Origin: Meghimatium bilineatum
Taxonomy: Eukaryota > Mollusca > Gastropoda > Stylommatophora > Philomycidae
Direction of reading: 5' to 3'
DNA length: 64,000 bases
Assembly (NCBI GenBank): GCA_034231615.1
Contig: CM067306.1
Span: forward strand, 46,692,094-46,756,093
A program made the position numbers and the translations under genes. The first letter of the stretch is position 1. Every line of letters starts with the position of its first letter. Positions 19,490 through 31,922 of this stretch are shown one piece after another. The notes below the pieces were generated by a model. That model saw only the letters and a program-made list of their open reading frames with translations, was not told the origin of the DNA and searched no databases.

Positions 19490-21290
19490 TCTTCTTCTCG
19501 TTCACAGTTTGTCTACGTAGCAAGTCCGGTTTTCTTAATAAATGTTACTGTATTTGAAAGCTCCTCAATGCTTCCAAACAGCTTTCTGTGAATATCCATC
19601 TCTGGGCCAGTGTTTTTCCCTTAACTGGTTTAGTGTATTGCAGGATATGTTCAGCGGTCTGTGCTACCTGCCCACATGGGCACAGAGGTGATGGGACAAT
19701 TTAAGGCTGGGTTGACCTGGGAGCCGTTGTGATCTGAAAACATTTCCACCTCAGCTGGGGAATGAACCCAGGACCACTCATATGCGAAGCCAGTGCGCTA
19801 ACGCGGCTCCCTATTTCTACTCTGCAGAGTAGTTGGAGCAGAATATTCCAGTTGGTGAATACGTGGATTCTTTTTTTTTGATATTTTATGTACACTTCAG
19901 TACCTCCATTCTTCACTGCTCTGGTTGCTGATCCGTTGGTATATATTTGTATCCATGCTTCTCTGGGGTATATGTCATGTTGCATACTATTGTTTTCTTT
20001 TGGAGAGTATTCAGTTCTATCATAGTGTCGTAGTTGTTCATGGTGGTTCTGATAGTGAGATTTGGATATTGCTCCATGCAACTGGGAAAAGTGTTGGTGT
20101 TATCTCTCTTGTTATGTCTAGTAGTTCTTACTTATGCTCTGTTTAGTTTTTTGGATCAGTGTATTAAACTGCTCCTCTTCAGCCTTTCACTGGCTAGGTC
20201 ACAGTATCTGGCCGTTATTGAATGTGTTTGCATGCTCTTATACTTTTCTGCATGGACAATGGTCTTAGTGTCTTGTTAGGGGGTGATACCTGTAATTTTT
20301 TCCATTTCATTTATGGGAGAGTTCTTCATGGCACCTTCATGATAAGACGAAGTGCTTGATTTTGTAGCTTATCCAGGGCTTGTAGATGGAAATTAGCTGC
20401 TGAAGTCCATGCTGTTCATTCATATTCAGTACTGCTCTAATTGCACCTGTGTATACCTTCTTTAAGGTTGCCTCATTGCCCCCCCCCCCCCAGTGTGTTC
20501 CTGCCAACTTCCTCAGGAAGGTAATTTTCTTTCTTGTCTTTGCTTCTATTTTCTCAATGTGAGGCCTCCATGTCAGTCTCTAATCTAGTGTAGTGCCCAC
20601 GTACACTTGCTTGTCTTCTATTTGGATACGTACATTTCCAAGTTTTATCTCTCCTGCTTTGTCCCTATTTGAGAGTGTGAAGAGTGTTTTTGAGGACTTT
20701 TCAGCATTGATCTTTACCATCCATTTATCTGCCCATGCTGCTATGTTGTTTGCTGCTTTTTGTATTTTTTTGTTGACTATCTGTAGATGTTCTTCTACAC
20801 ACCACACCATCAAGTTATCAGCATACATTGCAGATCTTACACCTTGTGGCAATTCAGAAATTAGATCATTTATGAAAACAAGAAACACAGTTGGAGGCAG
20901 TACTGAGCCTTAAGGAACTCCATGTTTTAGGAGAAATATTTTGCTGCTGTAACCTTCCATAGTGACTCTTGCTTTCTGATTAGGTAGGAAGGGTTGTATC
21001 CACTTACTCATGTTACCCCAATTCTATTTCGTTGCTGCTATACTATCAGTCCATCTTTCTAGACCTTGTCGAAATCTTTTTGGAGATCTATCCATAGGGT
21101 GAAAACTTTCTTCTTTTTAAAAAATGCATCTTCTATAATCTGGGACAGGAATGTTATTTGATCTTCTGTGCTGTTAAACTCTTTAATGTGTAGCACATGG
21201 CAGGCGGGGGTATTCACCAAGATATTTACTGTTTGCTGTACGCTAAGTATATTTACTGCCATTGTTAGGTACACTTCAATCAATTAAAAA
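19490..21290 (-). pseudogene. I-type LINE, 5'-truncated, with a SINE inside
   Basis: Minus strand. RT: FLSQIIEDAFFKKKKVFTLW and IDLQKDFDKV (21059-21160), then MFLVFINDLISELPQGVRSA and MYADNLMVW (YADN where YADD is expected; 20580-20888). RNase H start: WIQIYTNGSATRAVKNGG (first Asp changed to Asn, 19925-19985). 3' part: PVCPCGQVAQTAEHILQ (19625-19680) and a (GAA)n tail at 19488-19498. Both changed residues would disable the enzymes. It is interrupted at 19690-19815 by a tRNA-derived SINE, and the RNase H C-terminus is missing. Confidence 0.75.
19690..19815 (-). mobile_element. tRNA-derived SINE
   Basis: On the minus strand the head reads GGGAGCCGCGTTAGCGCACT then GGCTTCGCATATGAG, then GGTCCTGGGTTCATTCCCCA. 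TTAGCGCACTGG fits a pol III A box and GGTTCATTCC fits a B box (GGTTCGANTCC with one change), at tRNA-like spacing. The body continues to AACCCAGCCTTAAATTGTCC. It is not a functional tRNA (no acceptor pairing or anticodon arm I could close). It lies inside the LINE at 19490-21290. Confidence 0.75.
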
Positions 21291-21424
21291 TCATAAAGTT
21301 TTAATATTTTTTACCAGATTTGTTAACTATTGCATTTATTCAATTGACTACCTTTTCCAATAGTTTTAGTGGAAACCATGTGCCTAATGTCATTTAAATA
21401 TCGATATTTTTGCAATCAATAAAG

Positions 21425-22167
21425 TCAATAAATCAATAGATCAAGTCAATAAATCAAGTAATGAATATGGACTGGATATAAACATTCAAAAAACAAAAAC
21501 CATGATAATCAGCAAAGACACAGAAGAACAGGAGGTAAACATAAACATACAGGGAGAGAAACTACAACAAGTAAAACAGTATCAATATCTTGGACACATA
21601 GTCACAAATGATGGCAGATGTGAAACAGAAGTTAAAAGGAGAATAGGAATGGCTAAAAGTACCTTCAATGACATGAGGAAATTATTAATATCTAAACAAA
21701 TTACAAACAAGTTAAAAATGAGAATTATAAAATGCTACGTCTATTCCATATTAATGTATGGCTCAGAAACATGGACACTAAATAAACAATTAGAAGACAA
21801 AATTGATGCCTTTGAGATGTGGGTATATAGAAGAATAGGGAGAACATCATGGAAAGAGAAGAAAACAAATAAAGAGGTGCTAAAGACACTTAATATGAAG
21901 AAAGAACTACTAAGAGAAATAAAGATCAGGCAAATAAAATACTTTGGACACATTAAAAGACATGACACCCTATTGAAGACCTTACTTGAGGGTAAAGTCA
22001 AAGGGAAACGAGCAAGAGGTAGGCAGAGATACAAGTGGGAGAGTAACATTACACGATGGACAGGTTACAGTCTAGCAGAGTGCACCACCAAGACAAGAGA
22101 CAGGAGATGTTGGAGATACGTTGCAGCCAACCTTCGTTGCGGAGACGGCACTTGATGATGATGATGA
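21425..22167 (+). pseudogene. RTE-like LINE (family C) RT C-terminus with (GAT)n tail
   Basis: The longest open RTE piece here: 217 codons (21502-22155). It reads QQVKQYQYLGHIVTNDGRCE, SILMYGSETWTLNKQLEDKI, DAFEMWVYRRIGRTSWKEKK, KIRQIKYFGHIKRHDTLLKT and RGRQRYKWESNITRWTGYSL. This is the thumb and C-terminal region downstream of the catalytic box, which is absent (5' truncation). It ends with (GAT)n at 22153-22167. Being open, it is the youngest of four copies (others 19041-19382, 26170-26560, 37070-37185). Confidence 0.85.
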
Positions 22168-22189
22168 ATTTTGCAATATATTGACAATT

Positions 22190-22800
22190 GTAAACAAAAG
22201 CAGCACCATAACAGTGAATTTATTTTTATGGACTTTTATTTTAACAAATTTTCATTAAAATCATTATAGATTATGATTCACATTTTTATTTATGGAGAGA
22301 TAAGTTATATCCACACTCAAAAATCAGTTACACCATGCTGCTTTATCTAATTTGATATTAAAACATCAACCAAATTCGAACGATACATTTACGGACTAGA
22401 TCTAGATTTATAAAAGGATTTTATCACATACCCGTAGGTTTAATCCTTTTAACCTGAACTTATGACAATTTGACCATAAATACCGCCATATACCACCATA
22501 TTTGGACAATAATAAAACTGTTACCAATCTAGAATATTTGCAAAATAAGTCAGAGAAGTCATATTATTATATTCTCGTTTTAAAGGGAAAAATTTATGTG
22601 TTTTTTGTGAACAAACATCTTTGCGACTGTCTTACATATATCATATCACACACACACAAACAAAACATACACCAACAATTGCAGAATTCAATTTCTTTTT
22701 TTATATGTGAAAAAATTATTTAAATATCTCTAATAATAAAAACGTTATCACGATTTCAAAACAGCCACCAACTATTATGTAACATTTCCACAAATTAATT
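22190..22800 (-). repeat. Unclassified repeat R3, minus-strand partial copy
   Basis: Its reverse complement aligns with 29034-29620: shared blocks ATTTATGGTCAAATTGTCAT, TGATTTTAATGAAAAT, AGAGATATTTAAATAAT and GAATTCTGCA. AT-rich and without coding signal. See the copy at 28725-30430. Confidence 0.7.
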
Positions 22801-22899
22801 CAGTGGCAGGAGAGAATATTATGCAACATGTAAACTAGCATGCTAAAGGCTATAACCAGCTTGTTCTGGCATGAAAATAGTACGTATGTAGAAAACAGG

Positions 22900-23720
22900 T
22901 GATGAAGTTTATCTTACCAAGTTAAGATACCAAGTTATTGCTACTGAAGACCAACCAGATATACCAATCACCTACCATCAGAAAAAACAGATGATCAAGT
23001 CAATAAGAAAGCCACAAACACCAGCACGAGATGACTATCACATTATGAACAGATCAGAACAAGTTATAATTCTACGTCTCAGAACAGGACACAACCGACT
23101 CCGCAGTCACATGTATACAAAGTTCAAGATTGGCAACACAGCCATGTGTACATGTGGACAGGCAGAGTGTAATATAAACTAGACAATATAAGCTGTCTAG
23201 ATGTCATGTCCAAACTATTCACATTAGAACTAAAGGTATCTATAGGAAACTTAAGGATAGAAAATCACCAAGACCGGACAGTGTCACCAATGAAATGCTT
23301 AGGAACCTAGGACAGGCAGCAATATGCAAATTACTACCGATATACAACTATAGTTTGAAAACAAGCAATGTACCACAATCGTGGAGAGAAGCATTTATGT
23401 GCCCTGTTATAAAGAAAGGTAAGGACAAACAGAATCCTGACAGTTAGAGGTCAATAAATCTAATGAGTTGTGTCTGCAAGACAATGGAAAGGATGGTCAA
23501 CAAAAGATTGCAATGGTACCTAGAATGGTACACAGAGTGCCAAACATATACTTCAAGAGTGTTCTGAGCATGAAATGCTGAGACAGACATATTGGCCAGA
23601 GGAAACAACACTGGAATCAAAGCTCTATGGGACACTATATGAATTACAAAAGACAGTGAGTTTTATTAAGGAGACAGAATTACAGATATAGACATGTTTC
23701 AAGTGAACGAAAGAAGAAGA
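22900..23720 (+). pseudogene. I-type LINE, internally rearranged, with (GAA)n tail
   Basis: The post-RNase H region comes first (SEQVIILRLRTGHNRLRSHM then YTKFKIGNTAMCTC, 23060-23160). RT-type sequence follows (NEMLRNLGQAAICKLLPIYN, then SWREAFMCPVIKKGKDKQNP, 23290-23440, then KTMERMVNKRLQWYLE, 23480-23525). A post-RNase H end comes last (TYWPEETTLESKLYGTL, 23580-23630) with the tail GAAAGAAGAAGAAGAA (23708-23723). The order is not colinear with the intact copies, so this is a deletion or two copies joined. Confidence 0.7.
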
Positions 23721-23729
23721 AGAAATTGT

Positions 23730-25030
23730 TTATTTCTTAATATTTCATTGTCTACATGATGGTGATAGTGCTTTCTTTTCTGTAAGATTCTGCAAGTGTG
23801 TCTGCTGCTTGTTTGCAAGAGTGCAGTTTATCTGAATTTTCCAGTGTAATTTTTTGTCGCTGGGAGTTGCTATTGTCATTTATTTTCTTGGTTATTCCAC
23901 AGTTTTCTCCCTTCCTTTTCAAAATATAATTTTTGAGTTTTTCCCTCCAGCTTCTTTTCTGTGTTTCTATTTTTTCTTTAGTAAACTTTGCTTTGGTCTT
24001 TTGTATAGTGATGTGGTTCTGTTGAGATGGTTTCGTCTCTGCCATGTTATGTTCAATCAGTTCTTCCTGTAGCTTTTGGAGTGTATTGATCCAATATGTT
24101 ACATAATTTTTCTTCACTCCTCTTGGTAGCTGCCTGAAGTATTCCTTTATTAAACTCCATGATAATTGTGTTGTTGTCTCTGCCTGTTAATTGTATGTCT
24201 TTTGTTAGTAGATTTGCTCTATTTTATATATGTGCCATTTGCTTTCTTATAGTTCCATCTTGGCTTAGATGGTCTTGTAATTATTGATTTGTTCACTTGG
24301 ATGATAACTGGGCGATGATCACTGCCACCAAGTTGTTCTTTCCATTATTCCAGCCAGTTTTGTGGTGCAGAATGCTAGGTCTTGGTTTGAGGTGCTATGC
24401 TATCTTCCTGAGTAGAAAGTTGGTGGATTCTGTGGATTATTCAAGAATTTTAGGTTGTTATCATCTTACCAACTTTCTATCTCTTCTCCCCTTCCGTCTA
24501 AATTGTTATATCCCCAGCTTTGGAAGTGGTTGGAAGTCTCCCACTGCCAGGAAGTGTTTGTTAGGGATGTTAACACTGGTAATGTTTAGTGGAATATCAT
24601 TTGGGCTGAGGTATAGTATGTGGAGTTCCAGGGAGTTGCTTTTTATGAGAATTATCTGGTATTCAGCACCTTCCTCTTGTGTTTTGGTTTCTATGGCATT
24701 GATGTTATTTTTGGCCAGTGTTAGTATGCCGCCTTTCCTGTCAACTCTAAAGCTTTGGTACCCTCATATTTTGAAAGTTTTTTTTTTCATTGAGATGGGT
24801 TTCCTGTATGCAGCAAATACTAATCTCTTTCTGGTGCAAGGTGTTTTCTAGTTCAGTTTTGTTGTTGTTAACTCCCTCTGCATCCCAATGCACGATATTT
24901 AGAGGGGTTGTCGTCCTGTCTGGTTGGCTAGTCGCTTTCCTCTTCTGCCTCCTGGCTCCACAAGGTGGACTAGAGGGACCTGCAGTAGCTGGGGGTGGAT
25001 TCTGTCGAGGTTCAGAATCCGGCACTGCTC
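23730..25030 (-). pseudogene. I-type LINE 5' half (endonuclease and linker)
   Basis: Minus strand. The open frame at 24747-25025 has LNIVHWDAEGVNNNKTELEN and ICCIQETHLNEKKNFQN (endonuclease N-terminus with QETH). Damaged endonuclease follows to about 24280. The linker 23752-24117 (YWINTLQKLQEELIEHNMAE) stops as the RT would begin. The 3' half is missing, which is unusual for target-primed insertion and suggests a later deletion. Its leader is at 24950-25285. Confidence 0.7.
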
Positions 25031-25285
25031 CTTCCTGTGGGAACTTGAAAGGTCGAGCACTCTGATAATTTGTTTAATTTTGTCATACAGACATGTTATC
25101 TATTCGGGTTGCATGATAGCATGGTTTACTCTTGGCCTGGTGTCTCGGACTTCAGCATCTGTACTTGCTTGGGCAGGAATGTGGTGGTCCTGCTTGATAT
25201 TGGGTTGGCCTGACCAATCTTAGTTTCCAGCCTCTGTTAGCTGGACTAAGCCCCATCATTAATTCAAGTTGGCCTCAATGGAGAT
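24950..25285 (-). repeat. Leader-type repeat, second LINE-linked copy
   Basis: Shares CTCCTGGCTCCACAAGG, GTGTCTCGGACTTCAGCA, CTTAGTTTCCAGCCTCTG and ACTAAGCCCCATC with 3880-4228. It is the upstream part of the minus-strand LINE ending at 25030. Confidence 0.65.
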
Positions 25286-25439
25286 GTTAATGCTAACACA
25301 GGTTAGTTGCCCCTTGCTGCACTGGTCAGTTCTGCTGAAACGAACTTTCCAAACAAAAGTTTGTTCTGGTAACTATGTGGTCACTGATTCCTGTATAGTA
25401 CCATGTTGCCTTACTTAGACATTCCTTATCCCATGTATA

Positions 25440-25745
25440 AGACCTCAAAGAGGGAGCAAAGAATAGCAACACTTTTGCCTACCAGGGATGTCATAGAGGC
25501 AACTGAAAAACTGAAGAGGTTTTGGGGATGGAGTTCATTGTCTTATTTCAAAGAGGCTTGAAGTGATACATAGGCTGTGTTGAAGTCCAATGTCTGAAAG
25601 TAGTAGATATCACATCTATGCTGTAAACCATGAAAACGCATTCTGTTCTTTGCTTTTGATACACCCTGCTGATCTGCAGGAGTTTGAGAATGAACTCAGA
25701 ATAGATAGAAGAAGCCAACTTAGGCTGAAAACTAAGACTGGCCAA
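25440..25745 (+). repeat. SINE-like family A copy
   Basis: GGGAGCAAAGAATAGCAACA at the head, GGATGGAGTT, GATATCACA and GTAAACCATG in the body, and CTGATCTGCAGGAGTTTGAG then AATGAACTCAG near the end, followed by a weak AGAAGAAG. Confidence 0.7.
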
Positions 25746-25807
25746 TAAGACTCCTCCTATAATCGAGCAAGACTACAATCTGGCCTAGTAAGTAAATATA
25801 CTGAAGA

Positions 25808-25821
25808 TGGGGGGGGGGGGG
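25808..25821. repeat. poly-G run
   Basis: About 13-14 G in a row, likely slippage-prone; no other significance seen. Confidence 0.8.
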
Positions 25822-25929
25822 CAACCAGAATGCCAAGCACATGCGCAAGGAAAATATGTCTATGATTGATAATTACAGACATAGACACCTTTCTAGTGAA
25901 GAAGACAGTGTGTCATGTTTGTTTAAATG

Positions 25930-26090
25930 TTCAAATGATGGAACACTGCCAAAGTCATTGGCGTAAATAAAATTGTGACAAAACACATCTCTGTTTTCTG
26001 GATTACATCCTGCTGGAAATTTAGCTGGAACTTACAAGAAAGATCCGCTTGGAGTTTGAGAAAGAACACACACACACACACACACATACA
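25930..26090 (+). repeat. SINE-like family A2 copy with (CA)n
   Basis: Shares GTCATTGG-GTAAATAAAA, TACATCCTGCTGGAAAT and GGAGTTTGAGAA with 49395-49545 and 51960-52140. The (AC)n run at 26067-26087 replaces the usual GAATGCAGAAG end. Confidence 0.6.
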
Positions 26091-26169
26091 AAAAATGATG
26101 TTGGAGATCTGATCTTTTATGTGTAGGTGACCCGTGTCATGCTGTAGGCTGAACTTCTTTTGCAACTTC

Positions 26170-26560
26170 TTCTGTGTCTATGGATAATGAATAAATACGT
26201 AGAAGACAATTGATGGCCCTGAGATTTAGATATATAGAAAAATAGGGAGAACTTTATGGAAGGTGAAGAAAACAAAGAAGTTCTGACAACACTGCATAAC
26301 TATTAGAAGAAATAAAATCAAACACATAAAATATTTTGGACATATTAAAAGACATCCATTTTGTTGAAGACATTAGTAGATGGTAGAGTTTAGGAGAAGC
26401 TGGCAAGAGTAAGCAGAGATACAAGTAGAAGAAAATCATCATGAAATGACAGGTTGCAACCTAACAGAGTGCACCATTAAGACATCAGACAGAAGATGTT
26501 GGAGAATTGTTGCAGCCAACCTTCATTGCGGCAATGGCACTTGATGATGAGGCTTATTTC
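26170..26560 (+). pseudogene. RTE-like LINE (family C) 3' end, degraded
   Basis: Matches 21810-22165 throughout but with many indels: ATAGGGAGAACTTTATGGAA, ATATTTTGGACATATTAAAA, AAGCAGAGATACAAGT, GATGTTGGAGAATTGTTGCA and the tail CTTGATGATGAGG. Confidence 0.75.
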
Positions 26561-26839
26561 AAATATTTATTACTTTATAGAACTCTTTGTCACAAAATAT
26601 ATTGTTTTAATGCAATATAGCCTGTGGGAAAGATAAATTATTGGATTGCACAAACCAATTGTTTTGTCACACTAATCTTCTTGTTTGCAAATTATAATTA
26701 TTCAAATCTCAACATTGAATTTTCACTGTAAGCGAATCATTCCTAGCTTGGAATCCACAATGCCCTTCGAGGCATCCTGCAATTCCTTCTCCAGTAGTCC
26801 AATGCCTTTTTGTGCTCTCTACCCTCTCACAGGTCCAGA

Positions 26840-27075
26840 ATGCTTTCTCTGGGATCCACATTGCTCTCTCAGCTAATCCACAATGCTCTCTCAGATAATC
26901 CAATGATCTCTCAGCTAATCCACAGTGCTCTCTCAGATAATCCACAATGCTCTCTCAGATAATCCAATGATCTCTCAGCTAATCCACAATGCTCGCTCAG
27001 ATAATCCAATGCTCTCTCAGATAATCTACAATGCTCTCATAGCTAATCCACAATGTTTTTCAGCTAATTCACAAT
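26840..27075. repeat. Minisatellite, units of about 18-22 bp
   Basis: Tandem variants of CTCTCAGATAATCCACAATG, alternating AGATAATCC and AGCTAATCC, with shorter forms lacking CA. About ten units. Short ORFs read through it on both strands, but they are repeat artefacts. Confidence 0.9.
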
Positions 27076-27237
27076 TCTCACTCATGAGATCCACAAAGTC
27101 TATATACAATTTTATGTATTTTAACTTTTAACATTTTTACAAGAAAAAAGATAGATTTTTCTTAAAATAGAAAGACAAAAAGAAAGAAAAATTCTACACA
27201 AGTTAATTTAGCCTGTAGCTATCCAGACAAAAATTAT

Positions 27238-27860
27238 GCACCTTTCTCTGGAACCAGGCCATTTTTTATGACTTCTGGTTTTACTGCATGTGTTTGCGTT
27301 TCCGGCATAACTTTTTTAGTTATTGATTTCAATTTCAGCGATAATAGAGATAAGTGGACGCTGAATATAGTTTGGAGGTGTGGTTTGCTTGTGTGCGTTA
27401 GTGTTATGTTGTGGACAACAAACATCGGCAGGTTGGACAAATGCACAAGAACTTACTATATCGAGGTTTTCCATAGGCCTAGCTGTATAAAACATGGTTC
27501 TGCAAATTTCTCATCATAAACAATATTATTTACATCACTATTAAATATTATCAAGATCTCCGGCAACCCCCATATGTTGAACTACACTACCTGCAACACT
27601 AATGCTTTAAAATCGTCTTCATCTAAATCATCATCCATAAAGAATTCTCCAAAAATGGCGTAACTGAAGTTAAGTCTACACAATTGGTTTGCAAACATGA
27701 AATGGTCAAATAAATTATGACTGGACTTATATATCACTGCAAAAAATACAAGGGCAACTACTAGTTAATATTTATTATAAAAGCATGATGGGAAATTTAA
27801 ATGGGAGATTGCTGTCCATGATTACAAATGGTTATCTCAATGGTGACTTGTTTCGACATT
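27238..27860 (+). repeat. Unclassified repeat R3, shorter plus-strand copy
   Basis: The start (TTTCTCTGGAACCAGGCCAT) matches 28728 (TTTTTCTGGAACCCGGCCAT). The end (AAAAGCATGATGGGAAATTT, GATTGCTGTCC) matches 30303-30345. The middle present in the longer copy is missing. No coding signal. Confidence 0.7.
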
Positions 27861-27944
27861 GGGCATCTATGGAAAGAGTGTACACATCTAAAATAGTCAA
27901 AATAGGGTTTGTGTAGGTTAAACAATGTTAACATAATACTTCTT

Positions 27945-28212
27945 CTTCTTCTGCATTCATTCTCAAACTCCTGCAGATTAGCAGGATGTAGTCTGGAGAA
28001 CGGACTGCATTGTGCCATGGTTTACAGCATTGCTGCAATATCTGTACCTTTCGGCCTGACACATCCGGCTTCAGCATGGCATTGGGTCACTGACCCTATA
28101 TGGGATGGGACAGCCAACTCCATCCCATAGCCTCCTTAGTCGCCTTTTACGACATGTGTGGAAGGTAAACTGTTGCTATTCTTTGCTCCCCTTTTGGGCC
28201 CTGTCAACACTT
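27945..28212 (-). repeat. SINE-like family A, best full-length copy
   Basis: About 265 bp. On the minus strand: GGGCCCAAAAGGGGAGCAAA, AGGCGACTAAGGAGGC, GGGATGGAGTTGGCTGTCCC, AGTGACCCAATGCCATGCTG, GTGTCAGGCCGAAAGGTACA, CATCCTGCTAATCTGCAGGA, GTTTGAGAATGAATGCAGAA and an AGAAGAAGT tail. I see no clear pol III boxes. The tail matches the end of the I-type LINE at 5052-9421. It lies head to head with the copy at 28255-28490. Confidence 0.85.
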
Positions 28213-28254
28213 GGGCGTTAACATAATTAGATAAATGTCACAAAAGTGTGTTGT

Positions 28255-28490
28255 CAGGAGGGCTGAAAGGGGAGAAAAGAATAGCAACACAGTGACTTGT
28301 ATCATGTCATAAGAGGCAGCTAAGGAAGCTTTGACAATGTAATTGGCCATACCATCACATTTCTCAAAAGCCATGTTGAAAGTTGGATGTATCAGGCTGA
28401 ATCAAAAATATCACAGCTAAGCTGTAAACCATGACACAAAGCATTCCATTCTCCAGACTACATCATGCTAACCTGCAAGAACTTATAATT
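28255..28490 (+). repeat. SINE-like family A copy, head to head with 27945-28212
   Basis: GGGGAGAAAAGAATAGCAAC, CATGTCATAAGAGGC, GATATT-less body with AGCCATGTTGAAAGTTGGAT, GCTGTAAACCATGACACAAA and CATTCTCCAGACTACATC. Truncated before the tail. It ends about 100 bp before the MAGUK exon at 28589. Confidence 0.8.
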
Positions 28491-28588
28491 ATTGCAGAAG
28501 TTACATTTAATGCAGAAGTTACATTTGATGGCTGTGAGAAAATATTTTTTGACTACTTATCATCTGTTTTTTGTGTGTTGTATTGCAG

Positions 28589-28669
28589 ATGAAAGTTCGT
28601 TGCTTGTTTTCATTTGACCCAGAAACAGATGAGCATATACCATGCAGAGAGGCTGGGCTTGCCTTTAAA
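28589..28669 (+). CDS. p55-type MAGUK, exon with the first half of the SH3 domain
   Basis: 81 nt between TTGTATTGCAG and the donor GTTAGT; phase 0 at both ends, 27 codons. It reads MKVRCLFSFDPETDEHIPC then REAGLAFK. ALFxYxPxxDxxIPCxEAGLxF is the hallmark start of the SH3 domain in MPP scaffolds, and the match here is very strong. The donor has T at +3 instead of A or G, so it is slightly weak. In MAGUKs this SH3 packs against the GUK domain rather than binding PxxP ligands. Confidence 0.9.
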
Positions 28670-28724
28670 GTTAGTTTTGTATGATTTGATGTGTCATTTA
28701 TTTTTAACCTGTATGAACCCAGGG

Positions 28725-30430
<1,706 letters not shown>

Positions 30431-31088
30431 ACAGGTTAAGTAAATAAACTTCTGAAAATCTTCAGAAATTAAACCTTGTACTTTAGTGAATTCATGGATA
30501 GAAAGTCTGCCCATTCTCCTTTTAGCTTCCTCCAGAGCACAGGTCTTTAACAAATTTTTTCTTCACGCTGAAGGTCTTGCTAGTGGCCTTTCGGATTGAC
30601 CATTTTATCAGAAAGTGCCATCTCCACAACAAAGGTTGATCGCAATGGACCTCCAACAACCTCTGCCTCTTCATCTTTGGTAGTGTTCTCTGCTATACTG
30701 GACTACTGTATATCCTATCCATCTCATGATGTTTCTCTCTTATTTGTATTTCAACCTACCTCTTGCTCATTTCCCCTCAACTCTACCCTCAAGTAAGGTC
30801 TTCAACTACTGTAAATTACTGTGTATAAGGCAACAATTTTTGGACTAAAAATCCAGTACCTCAAATGTTCTACTGTATTCAAGGCAGGATAAAATGCCTA
30901 GACTATAATATACCAGTATCTGATGTTATTTATTAACTGAACTATGGTAATGTACATATAATATCATCTGTGAAAACAAAGCCTATTACAAATTTCCTCA
31001 TTAATGTCTGAAACACTACCAATGCTTATCAAACAAAGGAACTTCTATGTCACTTTCCAGGTTTCTGTGTAGGCCTTCTGGTAAACTT
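30431..31088. other. Intron, no gene recognised
   Basis: Contains short frames on both strands without family resemblance. TGTATAAGGCAACAATTTTT near 30825 resembles text common in DNA-transposon ends, but I could not find a partner end. Confidence 0.45.
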
Positions 31089-31101
31089 GAATAGGAAGCA
31101 T
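31089..31101 (+). repeat. 13-bp target-site duplication, left copy
   Basis: GAATAGGAAGCAT, identical to 35614-35626. Confidence 0.92.
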
Positions 31102-31150
31102 CTGGGGGGGCGACCATCCCCTGCCAGGCACGTCCACAGGGATCGTGGAA

Positions 31151-31187
31151 CAACCTCCAGATATGGAGTCTCCATATCTGGTGGTTG
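31151..31187 (+). other. Leader hairpin 1 of the LINE at 31-35 kb
   Basis: CAACC-T-CCAGATATGGAG then CTCCATATCTGG-T-GGTTG: a long stem with one T-T mismatch, at the same leader position as the hairpin at 9336-9365 but of different sequence. Confidence 0.75.
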
Positions 31188-31284
31188 GCTGCAATATAAG
31201 ACAGATCTCTGGACGAATAATCCAGATTTCTGGACGAATAAGCAGTTGCGGACAAACTGGCGATGTTGCCCATCAGGACGGGGT

Positions 31285-31310
31285 GGGATATCAGGTGGCA
31301 CTGATATCTC
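31285..31310 (+). other. Leader hairpin 2 of the LINE at 31-35 kb
   Basis: GGGATATCAG-GTGGCA-CTGATATCTC. Same stem as 9250-9275 with one changed outer pair and an altered loop. Confidence 0.7.
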
Positions 31311-31922
31311 CACTGAAATACCCCATGTGTCTTGTGACGGGCAGCATCAAGCGAGTATGAGCCACTATAAGCTCAAGCCAACAGCTGGGGTCAAAGACCC
31401 CAGCATGCGCGTACCCAGGGTTGGGGGGACCTTTAAAATAGGGGAATATAGGAAACTATTTTATAAAACATACGAAGGGAGAAGTCAGTAAAACCCTCCT
31501 TAGGCCCCAATCAGCTCCATCCCATAAGGGGAAAAGGCTGGAAAACTTAAAAAATTCCCCTAACTGCTGGGCAGGTGGAGTCCAGAAAGACAGGCCACTT
31601 AGGAGATGGAAAACTCTACACAAAGCCTGGACAGATGGTGTTCATGATCCCGGGAGGGTAGACCATCTAAGGATAGCAAACCTAAAAAAATAGCTGGTGG
31701 AAATCGGATGCACTTGGCCATATGGCGCATAACAAAGTGCAACGTACCTCATATACACTCATGCAGATTGAGACAATGGATTCTAGGTATGGTGCTCTGC
31801 CTGGGGAGTCCCACCAGGCAGGTAGAGTTTCGGGCCCCATGCCTCAAAGGGGCCCACCCCAAGCTACTGGTGGTCACCCTGGCCCATTTCGGAAGACCAG
31901 GTAATGGAAACAGCGGGAAAAT

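Noticed and set aside
19720..19800. Functional tRNA gene
   Set aside because: Boxes are present, but no acceptor stem or anticodon arm closes, and the sequence continues into a SINE body.
24297..24851. 184-codon plus-strand open frame
   Set aside because: It is antisense to the endonuclease region of a minus-strand I-type LINE (QETH and WDAEG motifs read on the other strand).
26840..27075. CRISPR-like regular repeats
   Set aside because: Units are adjacent variants of about 20 bp without spacers, in animal DNA; it is a minisatellite.
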